From Rhodocyclaceae bacterium (lineage in GTDB: Bacteria > Pseudomonadota > Gammaproteobacteria > Burkholderiales > Rhodocyclaceae): a stretch of DNA of 42,205 bases. The notes under the pieces are model-generated. The model had not been told where the DNA came from and searched no databases. It saw only the letters and a program-made list of their open reading frames with translations. Positions within the stretch are counted from its first letter, which is position 1, and each line of letters begins with the position of its first letter. The position numbers and the translations under genes are program-made. The stretch covers positions 1 to 42,205 of the forward strand of contig JAUXOM010000125.1 in the NCBI GenBank assembly GCA_030682175.1, in the 5' to 3' direction. Positions 8,233 to 15,494 of this stretch are shown here, piece by piece.

Positions 8233-8538
8233 TCAGTGCTCCATCTCAACGGTTTCGGCATCAATCGCATCGTACTCGCCATGCGTACCAACGAACTTCA
8301 CGTAGACGGCCTGGTAGCGGTATGGCACTGATACCACCAGACGATAGTCATTGCCCTTGATATTAAAGACAACCCGGCGGTTCTTTAGAACGCTGGCGCT
8401 GCGGTATTGATCCTTGATATCCGCTGGTTGGCGCCATGTCGCCCTCTTCACCTCATCCACCCACGATTTCAAAGGCTGCTCGGCATCCAGATTGTTTTCC
8501 CAGAAGGCTCGCAGGTGGCTGACGGCAATGATTCGCAT
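8233..8538 (-). CDS. higB: HigB-like mRNA interferase toxin
   Basis: A 101-aa toxin of the HigB family PF09907 (RelE/ParE fold). It starts MRIIAVSHLRAFWE. The family core is visible in order: KSWVDEVKRATW, DIKDQY, VLKNRRVVFNIKGNDYRLVV and FVGTHGEYDAID. It probably cleaves mRNA on the ribosome when free of HigA. The toxin gene comes first, as is usual for HigBA. The ATG at 8538 is chosen rather than the longer frame from 8574 because the longer frame would run through the promoter and operator. The ATG is also the natural transcription start, since the A of the ATG lies eight bases downstream of the -10 box, so the mRNA is likely leaderless. Confidence 0.88.
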   Translation of the reverse strand: MRIIAVSHLRAFWENNLDAEQPLKSWVDEVKRATWRQPADIKDQYRSASVLKNRRVVFNIKGNDYRLVVSVPYRYQAVYVKFVGTHGEYDAIDAETVEMEH

Positions 8539-8545
8539 GGGAAAA

Positions 8546-8574
8546 AGTATAGTCCCATTATGGGACTTTGCCAA
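8546..8574 (-). promoter_or_regulatory. higBA promoter with operator palindrome in the spacer
   Basis: On the minus strand the -35 is TTGGCA (8569-8574) and the -10 is TATACT (8546-8551), with exactly 17 bases between. The spacer is filled by a perfect inverted repeat, AGTCCCA-N3-TGGGACT (8551-8567), which overlaps the first base of the -10. The position is ideal for repression by HigA or the HigBA complex. Confidence 0.85.
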
Positions 8575-8695
8575 TGCCCCATCGTGCTTCGCAGAACAAT
8601 CCGTCGCCGTCCTTCATCAGTTCAGCAATGGCGGTGCGCGCACAACCCGGCTGATAGAGACGCGAAGGGCCGCGACAGAGCAATGCTCGGCGGAG

Positions 8696-9349
8696 TCAAT
8701 CGAAGCCTTGGGATGGCGGATCAAGCGTCTCCCCCTGCGCTTCCTGAATTTCCCGAGTTTCCCGCCAGGCCCGATAAACCCGCAGCGCCACCTGTGCATC
8801 GTTTGCCGCGTACAGCAGTTGCTGTGAGGTCAAACGCCGGCTGGCCCAGTTGCTGGTGCCGATGCGCTTGTGCTTCTGGAGCTTCTGCCCGAAGAAATGC
8901 GCCACGGCGACTTTGGCGCCAACCGTTCCGCGATGGCCGGGACCACGCAATACCTCGCCCATGTCGGTCAGGTTTTTCACGTCGATCCCCAGGCGGGACC
9001 GCAATACCGTGCGGTCATTGCCCAGGCCAAAGCCGATTTTCAGGACAACAGGCGACTCAAGAATGGTCTTCAGCACGGCATGGCCCGGCGTCCAGGATAT
9101 CGGGAAGAGGAACGCCCGCGTTTCCGTGGCGAGCTGGACCAGATGGGGTCCGGTCGATTCCTCGCCCTTCAGAAAGGTCGGTTTTGATTCGGTATCGAAG
9201 CCGATCACTTCGGCCCCCATCAAAGCCATCAGCGCCGCTTCAGCCTGCTCGTCAGAGGCTACGAGGCTCACGTCGGCAAGCGCGATGCCCGGATAGACAG
9301 GCAGTTCGGTTTCCCTTAGCGACGACCGGCTCAGTTTTATGTCGTTCAA
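8696..9349 (-). CDS. DEDDy 3'-5' exonuclease (RNase D / WRN exonuclease-like)
   Basis: A 217-aa single-domain exonuclease. The catalytic set is visible: Asp52 and Glu54 in IGFDTESKP (Exo I), Asp112 in GLGNDRTVL (Exo II), and Tyr180 with Asp184 in LLYAANDAQVALRVY (Exo III, Y-x3-D). It lacks the HRDC domains of full RNase D, so it belongs with the short bacterial WRN-exonuclease-like proteins, probably degrading RNA or DNA ends. The start is a TTG at 9349, one base after the stop of the carboxylesterase gene; no ATG lies upstream of Exo I in a sensible place. It is co-transcribed with that esterase. The TTG start is the least certain part of the call. Confidence 0.82.
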   Translation of the reverse strand: MNDIKLSRSSLRETELPVYPGIALADVSLVASDEQAEAALMALMGAEVIGFDTESKPTFLKGEESTGPHLVQLATETRAFLFPISWTPGHAVLKTILESPVVLKIGFGLGNDRTVLRSRLGIDVKNLTDMGEVLRGPGHRGTVGAKVAVAHFFGQKLQKHKRIGTSNWASRRLTSQQLLYAANDAQVALRVYRAWRETREIQEAQGETLDPPSQGFD

Positions 9350-9350
9350 T

Positions 9351-10058
9351 TCAGCACGCCGCCATTCTGGCCCGGAGCCATTCGCCGATGAGTTCGATTT
9401 CTTCTAGGCAGATGGTGTGCGGCATGGGATATTCATGCCATTCGAGCGGGTAACCGCCCTGCTTCAGATAGTCTCTTGCCTGCAGTCCGAGCTGAATGGC
9501 AACCACGTCATCCGCAGTGCCATGGGCGGCAAAGATCGGCGTATCCCGATTGGCTTCGGTGGCTTCTTCGGCCAGCAGACGCTGGCTGGGCAGATAAGTC
9601 GATAGGGCAATCACGCCGGCCAAAGGCTCCGGATGCGTCAGCGCCGCGGTGTAGGCGATGGCACCGCCTTGCGAAAAGCCGGCGAGAAAGATCCTGCGGC
9701 TGGGAATTCCGCGCTGGTTCTCGCGCGCGATCAGGGTGCGAATCATTTGCCGGGATTGCACGATTCCCGCTTCATCGACCTGCCGACTCCCCGGCTCAAG
9801 TGACATGATGTCGTACCAGGCCCGCATGACATAACCACCGTTGCAGGTGACCGGAATCTCGGGTGCGTGGGGAAAGACGAAACGGACCGCCGGCGTGTCA
9901 CCCAGCCCCAATTCGGGCACGACGGGAACAAAATCGGAGCCATCCGCGCCAAGGCCATGCATCCAGATCACCGCAAATTCCGGATTGGCGCTGGTCTCGA
10001 TTTCGATGGGGGCTTGCGGGTTTTCCACTGGTTTTCCGTAGGTTTTGACTGGGCGCAT
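9351..10058 (-). CDS. carboxylesterase / phospholipase-type alpha/beta hydrolase
   Basis: A 235-aa cytoplasmic hydrolase of the PF02230 family (carboxylesterase/lysophospholipase). The HGLGADGSDF oxyanion segment is at residues 34-43, nucleophile Ser129 is in GFSQGG, Asp183 in GTADDVV, and His214 in YPMPHTI, which gives a full Ser-Asp-His triad. Length and motif order fit the family exactly. The start is the ATG at 10058; the in-frame TTG just before it at 10061 is less likely. No strong ribosome site is visible. It is followed after one base by the exonuclease gene. A copy of the 69-bp palindromic element lies 30 bases upstream. Confidence 0.88.
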   Translation of the reverse strand: MRPVKTYGKPVENPQAPIEIETSANPEFAVIWMHGLGADGSDFVPVVPELGLGDTPAVRFVFPHAPEIPVTCNGGYVMRAWYDIMSLEPGSRQVDEAGIVQSRQMIRTLIARENQRGIPSRRIFLAGFSQGGAIAYTAALTHPEPLAGVIALSTYLPSQRLLAEEATEANRDTPIFAAHGTADDVVAIQLGLQARDYLKQGGYPLEWHEYPMPHTICLEEIELIGEWLRARMAAC

Positions 10059-10087
10059 CAATTATCTAGGGAATTACTGATCACGTC

Positions 10088-10156
10088 CGTCACACCGGCG
10101 CAGGCCGGTGTCCAGCTTGTTGATTTTCCTGGATTCCGGCTTTCGCCGGAATGACG
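10088..10156 (+). repeat. 69-bp double-hairpin repeat, copy 1
   Basis: The first hairpin is formed by ACACCGGC and GCCGGTGT around GCAG; the second by ATTCCGGC and GCCGGAAT around TTTC. The element is bounded by CGTCA and TGACG. The same 69-bp architecture recurs at 11497-11565 and 36467-36535. It lies between the carboxylesterase and deformylase genes. It is REP/BIME-like and may affect mRNA ends. Confidence 0.85.
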
Positions 10157-10180
10157 AATCTGGACTTGATCAGCATATCT

Positions 10181-10711
10181 TTAGATATCCTGAGTCATCT
10201 CGGGGAAGAGTACATCGGTATAGCCAAAACGGGTGAAATCCCGCATTCGCATCGGGTACAACTTCCCGATCAGGTGATCGCACTCGTGCTGCACCACCCG
10301 GGCATGAAAACCATCCACCGTGCGGTCAATCGCTTTTCCTTCCGGGTCGAACCCCTGGTAACGGATGCGTTTATACCGCGGCACCTCGCCGCGCAGGCCG
10401 GGAACCGACAGGCACCCTTCCCACCCCAGTTCCTCCTCGTCCGACAGGGGCGTGATGACGGGATTGATCAGGATGGTCTGCGGCACAGCTTCGGCATCAG
10501 GATAGCGTTCGCTTTTCTCGAAGCCGAAGATCACCACCTGCAAACCGCTGCCGATCTGCGGTGCCGCGAGGCCGACGCCACCGGCCGCCGCCATGGTGTC
10601 GAACATGTCCTCGATCAGGCCAGCGAGTTGCGGATCGGCGAAGTCTTGGACAGGCCGGGCAATCTCCAGCAAGCGGGGATCGCCCATGCGCAGAATGGTT
10701 TGGATACTCAT
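10181..10711 (-). CDS. def: peptide deformylase
   Basis: A 176-aa enzyme that removes the N-formyl group from nascent proteins. All three family motifs are present: [10 protein letters not shown] (45-54), EGCLSVP with metal ligand Cys100, and QHECDHLIG with His142, Glu143 and His146. The last motif supplies the other two metal ligands and the catalytic Glu. The length is normal. The start is the ATG at 10711 ([14 protein letters not shown], the usual deformylase beginning); further upstream codons belong to the intergenic gap after the SGNH hydrolase gene, seven bases away. It is not next to fmt, its common partner. It is probably co-transcribed with the SGNH lipoprotein gene. Confidence 0.95.
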   Translation of the reverse strand: MSIQTILRMGDPRLLEIARPVQDFADPQLAGLIEDMFDTMAAAGGVGLAAPQIGSGLQVVIFGFEKSERYPDAEAVPQTILINPVITPLSDEEELGWEGCLSVPGLRGEVPRYKRIRYQGFDPEGKAIDRTVDGFHARVVQHECDHLIGKLYPMRMRDFTRFGYTDVLFPEMTQDI

Positions 10712-10718
10712 GTCTCTC

Positions 10719-11363
10719 TCATTTCTTCGCGACAAATCCGTAATTGACAAGTTCGGCGGCAATGCCTTCGGCAAGCTTGCGGTATCCCGCCGCGTTCGGG
10801 TGGATGTGATCGGATTTCAGCTTGGTATCGGCGAGCACCCTGGCGAAGATATCCGGCACCAGTGGAACCTTTTCTTCTTCGGCAAGTTCCGCGTAGATCG
10901 GGGCATCGGGTAACAAGCCGATCGCAGCCCCAAGTGGGGAAAACTTCGGTGTCGCAACCAGCACCACCGGAATCCCCGACTGCTTGATGCGTTTCAGGAT
11001 GGCGCGAACGTTCTCTTTTGTTTCGGCTTCTGGTTGGCGACGCAGAAAATCGTTGCCGCCAATTTCGACGATCACCAGCGCGGGATTCGTTTCACTGAGC
11101 ACCGTGTCGACTCTTGCCTGCAACCCGGCAGAGGTGTCCCCGGGAATGCCGTGGTTCAGGATGGCCCAACCGGTGATGGATGCCAGTTGCGTCGGGTAAT
11201 CCTCGCCGGACGCGGCACCGGTACCGAAGGTCACGCTATCACCAATCGCCAGAACGACAGTTCCCGGTGGCAAGGACGGGTGCGTTGGCTCACGGCCACA
11301 GGCACCCAGAAGCAATGCCACAATCGTCGATGCAATAAGCAGCGTGCGTAAATTGAGATTCAT
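10719..11363 (-). CDS. SGNH-family arylesterase lipoprotein (TesA-like)
   Basis: A 214-aa GDSL/SGNH hydrolase resembling TesA/arylesterases. Ser43 in IGDSVTFG (block I), Gly and Asn in IGGNDFL at about 102-105 (block III), and Asp185 with His188 in DHIHPN (block V) form the active site. The N-terminus is a lipoprotein signal peptide with LLGAC, making Cys22 the lipidated residue, so it is anchored in the envelope. Typical TesA has an ordinary signal peptide, so the lipobox is a difference. The ATG at 11363 gives a compact signal peptide and is preferred over upstream codons at 11396-11399. It likely hydrolyses short acyl esters or lysophospholipids. Confidence 0.87.
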   Translation of the reverse strand: MNLNLRTLLIASTIVALLLGACGREPTHPSLPPGTVVLAIGDSVTFGTGAASGEDYPTQLASITGWAILNHGIPGDTSAGLQARVDTVLSETNPALVIVEIGGNDFLRRQPEAETKENVRAILKRIKQSGIPVVLVATPKFSPLGAAIGLLPDAPIYAELAEEEKVPLVPDIFARVLADTKLKSDHIHPNAAGYRKLAEGIAAELVNYGFVAKK

Positions 11364-11496
11364 GGTGACGTCTTTAATCCGGCGGTTCAAATGCATCAAA
11401 CTTTACATGTTTACGCGCGCACAGATGAGCAACATTAAGCCAGAATAGTCACCATGCTGATCTGGTTCGATACTTTCAGGGAAACGTTGATCAATT

Positions 11497-11565
11497 CGTC
11501 ACACCGGCGCAGGCCGGTGTCCAGGTTATTGAATCCACTGGATTCCGGCATGCGCCGGAATGACG
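11497..11565 (+). repeat. 69-bp double-hairpin repeat, copy 2
   Basis: The same architecture and orientation as the copy at 10088-10156: an ACACCGGC/GCCGGTGT hairpin, then an ATTCCGGC/GCCGGAAT hairpin, bounded by CGTCA and TGACG. It spans the first possible ATG of the amidase gene. Confidence 0.85.
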
Positions 11566-12323
11566 GAGCCGGAGTTGATCTGCGGTTATTGCCGCTCAGA
11601 TGGCTGCTGTTGTGCGCCTGCCTGCTGCTGGCCGCCTGCGCCCCGTTGCCGACCGGTGCTCCGGGGCAGCCGATCAGCGTGCCGTCGCCGAACCATGACG
11701 AGCGGCGACCCAACTACGTGATCCTGCACCAGACGTCGAACGACCGTGCGGCGGATGCGCTGCGCACGCTGACCGACCCGGCCCGCAAGGTGAGCTCGCA
11801 TTACCTGATCGACCGCGACGGCAGGCTCTACCAACTGGTGGATGAACGCCGGCGGGCCTGGCATGCCGGCGTTTCATACTGGGGCGGCAACACCGACCTC
11901 AACTCGGCATCGATCGGCATCGAACTGGACAACAACGGCGCTGAACCCTTCCCGGAAGTCCAGATCACCGCCCTGCTCGCCCTGTTGCAGGATTTGCAGA
12001 CGCGCTACCCGTTTCCGCCGGCGAATGTTCTCGGCCATGGCGATGTCGCGCCGCGCCGCAAGGTCGATCCGAGCCGCTATTTTCCCTGGCAGCAACTGGC
12101 GGAGGCCGGTTTCGGGGTCTGGTGTCGCGATCCGTCGCCGACGCCGCTCGAATTCGCCGATGCGAACTTGTTGTTGCGGGCTTTCGGCTACGACGTGTCC
12201 GACCCGCAGGCCGCCCTGACCGCCTTCCGGCGGCATTTTCGCGGGGAGGATTCCGACGCCGCGGTTACGCCCGACGAGTTGGCCCTGCTGCGCTGCCTGA
12301 TCGAGGAAAAGAACGGCTTTTGA
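11550..12323 (+). CDS. N-acetylmuramoyl-L-alanine amidase lipoprotein (AmiD-like)
   Basis: A 257-aa peptidoglycan amidase of the Amidase_2 family that cuts the MurNAc-L-Ala bond. Zinc and catalytic residues are visible in ILHQTSN (His), RRAWHAGVSYW, SIGIELDN (Glu) and LGHGDVAPRRKVDPS (His, Lys, Asp). A C-terminal helical region of about 70 residues resembles a peptidoglycan-binding segment. A lipobox (LLLAACAP) makes it an envelope lipoprotein, like E. coli AmiD rather than cytoplasmic AmpD. The ATG at 11550 lies inside the 69-bp repeat. An in-frame TTG at 11589 would give a neat signal peptide starting MPLRWLLLC and may be the true start. Confidence 0.85.
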   Translation: MRRNDGAGVDLRLLPLRWLLLCACLLLAACAPLPTGAPGQPISVPSPNHDERRPNYVILHQTSNDRAADALRTLTDPARKVSSHYLIDRDGRLYQLVDERRRAWHAGVSYWGGNTDLNSASIGIELDNNGAEPFPEVQITALLALLQDLQTRYPFPPANVLGHGDVAPRRKVDPSRYFPWQQLAEAGFGVWCRDPSPTPLEFADANLLLRAFGYDVSDPQAALTAFRRHFRGEDSDAAVTPDELALLRCLIEEKNGF

Positions 12324-12402
12324 TGGGTTCGCCGCCGATCAGGCGCAACCGGGTACGTTTATTGCGTAAGAGATGCATGTCTTTCCCGATATTCCCTAGC
12401 CC

Positions 12403-12978
12403 ATGGCCCGCATCCTCGTAATCGACGAATCGCAGAAGCGTGCGGTGGATATCTGCAGCGGGCTGATCCAGGCCGGGCATCAGGTTGCTGCCGTGCTGCC
12501 CTCGGCGCAGGAACTGATCGAGCGCATCGAGGAGATAAAGCCGGACATCATCCTGATCGAAACCGAATCGCCGTCACGCGACACGCTGGAGCATCTGGCG
12601 GTGATGAACCGCGACATGCCGCGCCCGGTGGTGATGTTCTCGCAGGACGGCGACAGCGGCACGATCCGCTCGGCGATCCAGGCCGGCGTGGCCGCCTATG
12701 TCGTCGATGGCTTCGACATCGGCCGCCTGAAACCGGTCGTCGATGTCGCGGTCGCGCGTTTCGATGAACATCAATCCATGAAGCGCGAACTGGCCGATGC
12801 CGGCCGCAAGCTGTCCGAGCGCAAGCTCATCGACAAGGCCAAGGGCATCCTGATGAAAAGCCGCGGCCTCGACGAGGATGCCGCCTACGCCGCCTTGCGC
12901 AAACTGGCGATGGAGCAGTCGCAGCCGCTCGCCAAGGTGGCCGCCAATCTGGTCGATATGGCCAGGTTGCTGCTTTGA
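12403..12978 (+). CDS. nasT: ANTAR-domain response regulator NasT
   Basis: A 191-aa RNA-binding antiterminator. Residues 1-120 are a receiver-like domain (ARILVIDESQ, PDIILIETESPSRD, RPVVMFSQDG, AAYVVDG). A helical linker leads to the ANTAR domain at about 135-191, with LIDKAKGILMKSRGLDEDAA and the following YAALRKLAMEQ. The phospho-site region reads IETES rather than a clear Asp, as is common in NasT, which is controlled by NasS rather than phosphorylation. NasT binds a two-hairpin leader RNA and blocks a terminator. A matching leader lies 170 bases downstream, before the nitrate operon. No nasS is adjacent, which is unusual. The gene ends 140 bases before the sigma-54 promoter. Confidence 0.92.
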   Translation: MARILVIDESQKRAVDICSGLIQAGHQVAAVLPSAQELIERIEEIKPDIILIETESPSRDTLEHLAVMNRDMPRPVVMFSQDGDSGTIRSAIQAGVAAYVVDGFDIGRLKPVVDVAVARFDEHQSMKRELADAGRKLSERKLIDKAKGILMKSRGLDEDAAYAALRKLAMEQSQPLAKVAANLVDMARLLL

Positions 12979-13047
12979 CCTACGCCCCGGTTTGGTGCCT
13001 TTATAAGCATTCCCGCACATATGCAGTGCAGCATGGAGGACGGCGAC

Positions 13048-13070
13048 GCCGTACCGCCAGCGCCGACTTT
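13048..13070 (-). repeat. 23-bp dispersed repeat, intergenic copy 2
   Basis: A minus-strand copy with GGTACGG in place of GAGACGG. It is flanked on one side by the small palindrome ACGGCGACGCCGT (13040-13052). It lies between nasT and the sigma-54 promoter of the nitrate operon. Confidence 0.75.
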
Positions 13071-13118
13071 CATATCCAAGCACATGAATCATATTGATAT
13101 TGTCGACTTGAATGGGAA

Positions 13119-13135
13119 CTGGCACGGCGATTGCT
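13119..13135 (+). promoter_or_regulatory. sigma-54 (RpoN) promoter of the nitrate operon
   Basis: The sequence CTGGCACGGCGATTGCT matches the sigma-54 consensus YTGGCACGRNNNTTGCW at every defined position, with the -24 GG at 13121-13122 and the -12 GC at 13133-13134. The expected start site near 13146 is just before the first ANTAR hairpin. NtrC activation under nitrogen limitation is inferred; only a weak GGTGC half-site (about 12994) was noticed upstream. Confidence 0.85.
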
Positions 13136-13150
13136 GAATAGACATTGAGT

Positions 13151-13191
13151 GTCGAGCCAACGGCGGTTCGACCAACAGACAACGGCGTCTG
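13151..13191 (+). promoter_or_regulatory. two-hairpin ANTAR target in the nitrate operon leader
   Basis: Hairpin P1 has arms GTCGAGCC (13151-13158) and GGTTCGAC (13165-13172) with hexaloop AACGGC. After a three-base linker, hairpin P2 has arms CAGAC (13176-13180) and GTCTG (13187-13191) with the identical hexaloop AACGGC. Both loops have the A at position 1 and the G at position 4 that define ANTAR-recognised RNAs. The P2 loop and 3' arm are also the 5' arm of the terminator that follows, so the two structures exclude each other. NasT binding should therefore allow read-through into nrtA. Confidence 0.9.
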
Positions 13192-13238
13192 ATCTTTGCC
13201 CCGTATTTTTTATCGGGCAGTGATCGACGCCGTTTTTT
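13182..13238 (+). terminator. regulated (attenuator) terminator before nrtA
   Basis: ACGGCGTC (13182-13189) pairs with GACGCCGT (13226-13233). GATC (13191-13194) pairs with GATC (13222-13225) across one bulged T, giving about 12 base pairs. An inner GCCC/GGGC stem fills the loop. A run of six T follows at 13233-13238. The 5' arm overlaps the second ANTAR hairpin, making this a classic antitermination switch. The nrtA ATG is 20 bases further on. Confidence 0.88.
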
Positions 13239-13258
13239 ATTGTCCTTCGGAGATCGAG

Positions 13259-14545
13259 ATGAAACATGAACCCACTATCCTGCCTGCCTGCCCTGCTCCC
13301 GTCGAAACTTCCAAGCGCGACTTCCTGCGCCATGGTCTGCAATTGGCCGCCGGTGCCGCGCTCATGAGCGCCCTGCCCCCCGGACTTCGTTCCGCGGCAT
13401 GGGCAGCCGGTTCCGACAAGCCCGAGAAGGAAGAAGTGCGCATCGGTTTCATCCCGCTCACCGACTGTGCCTCCGTCGTCATGGCGTCGGTAATGGGTTT
13501 CGACAAGAAATACGGCATCAAGATCGTGCCGACCAAGGAAGCCTCGTGGGCTGGCGTGCGTGACAAGTTGGTCAACGGCGAACTCGATGCCGCCCATGTG
13601 CTCTATGGCCTGATCTACGGTGTGCAACTCGGCATTGGTGGCCCGAAGAAGGACATGTCGGTGCTCATGACGATCAACAACAACGGCCAGGGTATCTCGC
13701 TGGCGAACCAGATGAAGGACAAGGGCGCAATAGATGGCCCGAGCCTGGCCGCGCTGGTGGCGAAGAAGGAAAAGGAATACACCTTCGCCCAGACTTTTCC
13801 GACCGGCACGCACGCCATGTGGCTCTATTACTGGCTGGCGACCTACGGCATCAACCCGATGAAGGACGTCAAGACCATCGTCGTGCCGCCGCCGCAGATG
13901 GTGGCCAACGCGCGCGTGGGCAGCATGGACGGTTTCTGCGTCGGCGAGCCCTGGAACCAGCGCGCCATCATCGACAAGGTGGGCTTCACTGCCGCCACCT
14001 CGCAGGACATCTGGGTCGATCACCCGGAGAAAGTGCTGGGTACGACCGCCGATTTCACAAATAAATATCCGAACACCGCTCGCGCCATGATCATGGCCGT
14101 GCTGGAAGCCTCGATGTGGATCGATGCTTCCGCCGCCAACCGCAGCAAGACAGCAGAGACCATCGCGGCCAAGTCTTACGTCAATACCGACGTCGACGTG
14201 ATTCGCGGCCGCATGATCGGTCAGTATGAAAACGGCATCGGCAAGGGCTGGTCGGATAAGAACTACATGAAGTTCCACAACGATGGCGCGGTGAACTTCC
14301 CCTATCTGTCGGATGGCATGTGGTTTTTGACCCAGCACAAGCGCTGGGGTCTGCTCAAGGACCATCCCGACTACCTCGCCGTGGCGAAGAAGGTCAACCA
14401 GATCGCGCTCTACAAGGAAGCCGCCAGCCAACTCAAGGTTGCCGTGCCCAAGAGCGAGATGCGCGAATCGAAGCTGATCGACGGCGTGGTCTGGAACGGC
14501 AAGGACCCGAAGAAATATGCCGACGGCTTCAAGGTCAAGGTGTAA
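13259..14545 (+). CDS. nrtA: nitrate ABC transporter, periplasmic substrate-binding protein
   Basis: A 428-aa CmpA/NrtA-family binding protein. The N-terminus has a Tat-like signal (SKRDFLRHGLQLAAGAALMS, with KR in place of RR), placing it in the periplasm. The body carries family segments EVRIGFIPLTDCASVVMAS, ELDAAHVLYG, TFPTGTHAMWLYYWLA, FCVGEPWNQRA and GTTADFTNKYP. The start is the ATG at 13259, with GGAG (13249-13252) six bases upstream; the longer frame from 13196 would read through the attenuator. It is the first gene of the operon nrtA-nrtB-ATPase-nirB-nirD-nasA. It is homologous to the sensor NasS, but the export signal favours the transporter role. Confidence 0.93.
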   Translation: MKHEPTILPACPAPVETSKRDFLRHGLQLAAGAALMSALPPGLRSAAWAAGSDKPEKEEVRIGFIPLTDCASVVMASVMGFDKKYGIKIVPTKEASWAGVRDKLVNGELDAAHVLYGLIYGVQLGIGGPKKDMSVLMTINNNGQGISLANQMKDKGAIDGPSLAALVAKKEKEYTFAQTFPTGTHAMWLYYWLATYGINPMKDVKTIVVPPPQMVANARVGSMDGFCVGEPWNQRAIIDKVGFTAATSQDIWVDHPEKVLGTTADFTNKYPNTARAMIMAVLEASMWIDASAANRSKTAETIAAKSYVNTDVDVIRGRMIGQYENGIGKGWSDKNYMKFHNDGAVNFPYLSDGMWFLTQHKRWGLLKDHPDYLAVAKKVNQIALYKEAASQLKVAVPKSEMRESKLIDGVVWNGKDPKKYADGFKVKV

Positions 14546-14569
14546 GGACACATGCACAAGGAGAGCGAG

Positions 14570-15493
14570 ATGACCGAGATTACCGTCGATGCACTTGAAA
14601 AAGTCGGCGCTGGCGGGACGGCGGCGCCGGTCACCCCGATCCGCAAAGTCGGGCTGAGTGTCCCGCCGCCGCCGGCGCCTTCGCAACTCGCCGGGCCGAG
14701 CAGCATGGAGCAGGATGCCGCAGTCATGCGGGCATTCCTCGCTGCGGTGCTGCCGCCACTGATCGGCATGGCCCTGCTGATCGGCATCTGGCATCTGGCG
14801 ACGGTGAACGGTGGCAGCATCCCGACGCCAGGCAAAACCTGGGACGCCGCGGCCATTCTCTTCGCCGACCCGTTCTACAGCAACGGGCCGAACGACCAGG
14901 GCATCGGCTGGAACATTCTCGCCTCGCTGGAACGCGTCGGTATCGGCTTCGGCATCGCTGCGCTGGTGGGCATCCCGGTTGGCTTCATTCTCGGCCGCTT
15001 CGCCACCATGGCCAGCATGATCAACCCGATCATCAGCCTGCTGCGGCCGGTCAGCCCCCTGGCCTGGTTGCCGATCGGCCTGCTGGTGTTTCAACGGGCC
15101 GACCCGGCCGCCATCTGGACGATCTTCATCTGCTCCATCTGGCCGATGATCATGAACACCGCCCAGGGCGTGATGCGCGTGCCACAGGATTATCTCAACG
15201 TCGCGCGCGTGCTCAACCTCTCCGAGTGGAAGATTCTCACCAAGATCCTCTTACCCAGCGTGCTGCCCTACATGCTCACCGGCATCCGGCTGTCGATCGG
15301 GACTGCGTGGCTGGTAATCGTCGCGGCGGAGATGCTCACCGGCGGCGTCGGCATCGGCTTCTGGGTGTGGGACGAGTGGAACAACCTCAAGGTCGAGCAC
15401 ATCATCATCGCCATCTTCGTCATCGGCATCGTCGGGCTGATTCTCGAACAGGCGTTAGTGTTCCTGGCCAAGCGCCTGCATACGGAGTCCTGA
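14570..15493 (+). CDS. nrtB: nitrate ABC transporter permease
   Basis: A 307-aa inner-membrane permease of the NrtB/SsuC/TauC type. An unusually long, Pro/Gly-rich cytoplasmic N-terminus of about 60 residues is followed by hydrophobic segments. The ATPase-contact loop is seen in VPQDYLNVARVLNLSEWKI and the following LLPSVLPYMLTGIRL (EAA-like motif). The start is taken as the ATG at 14570 because AAGGAG is six bases upstream; an in-frame ATG at 14552 is an alternative. Residues about 11-18 read KVGAGGTA and come from a copy of the 23-bp dispersed repeat (14600-14622), so part of the N-terminal tail is repeat-derived. It ends one base before the ATPase gene. Confidence 0.93.
   Translation: MTEITVDALEKVGAGGTAAPVTPIRKVGLSVPPPPAPSQLAGPSSMEQDAAVMRAFLAAVLPPLIGMALLIGIWHLATVNGGSIPTPGKTWDAAAILFADPFYSNGPNDQGIGWNILASLERVGIGFGIAALVGIPVGFILGRFATMASMINPIISLLRPVSPLAWLPIGLLVFQRADPAAIWTIFICSIWPMIMNTAQGVMRVPQDYLNVARVLNLSEWKILTKILLPSVLPYMLTGIRLSIGTAWLVIVAAEMLTGGVGIGFWVWDEWNNLKVEHIIIAIFVIGIVGLILEQALVFLAKRLHTES
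14600..14622 (+). repeat. 23-bp dispersed repeat inside nrtB
   Basis: A sense copy (GGGACGG variant) read in frame as KVGAGGTA in the N-terminal tail of the permease. Confidence 0.8.
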
Positions 15494-15494
15494 T

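Noticed and set aside
10088-11565. The two nearby 69-bp elements as a CRISPR-like or transposon-end pair
   Set aside because: They are 1.3 kb apart, in the same orientation, and enclose housekeeping genes. There are no spacers, transposase or target duplications; REP-like dispersed elements explain them better.
13070-15094. A 674-codon minus-strand frame antisense to nrtA/nrtB
   Set aside because: His/Arg/Asp-rich mirror of conserved coding sequence on the plus strand, and it would cross the ANTAR leader; a shadow frame.
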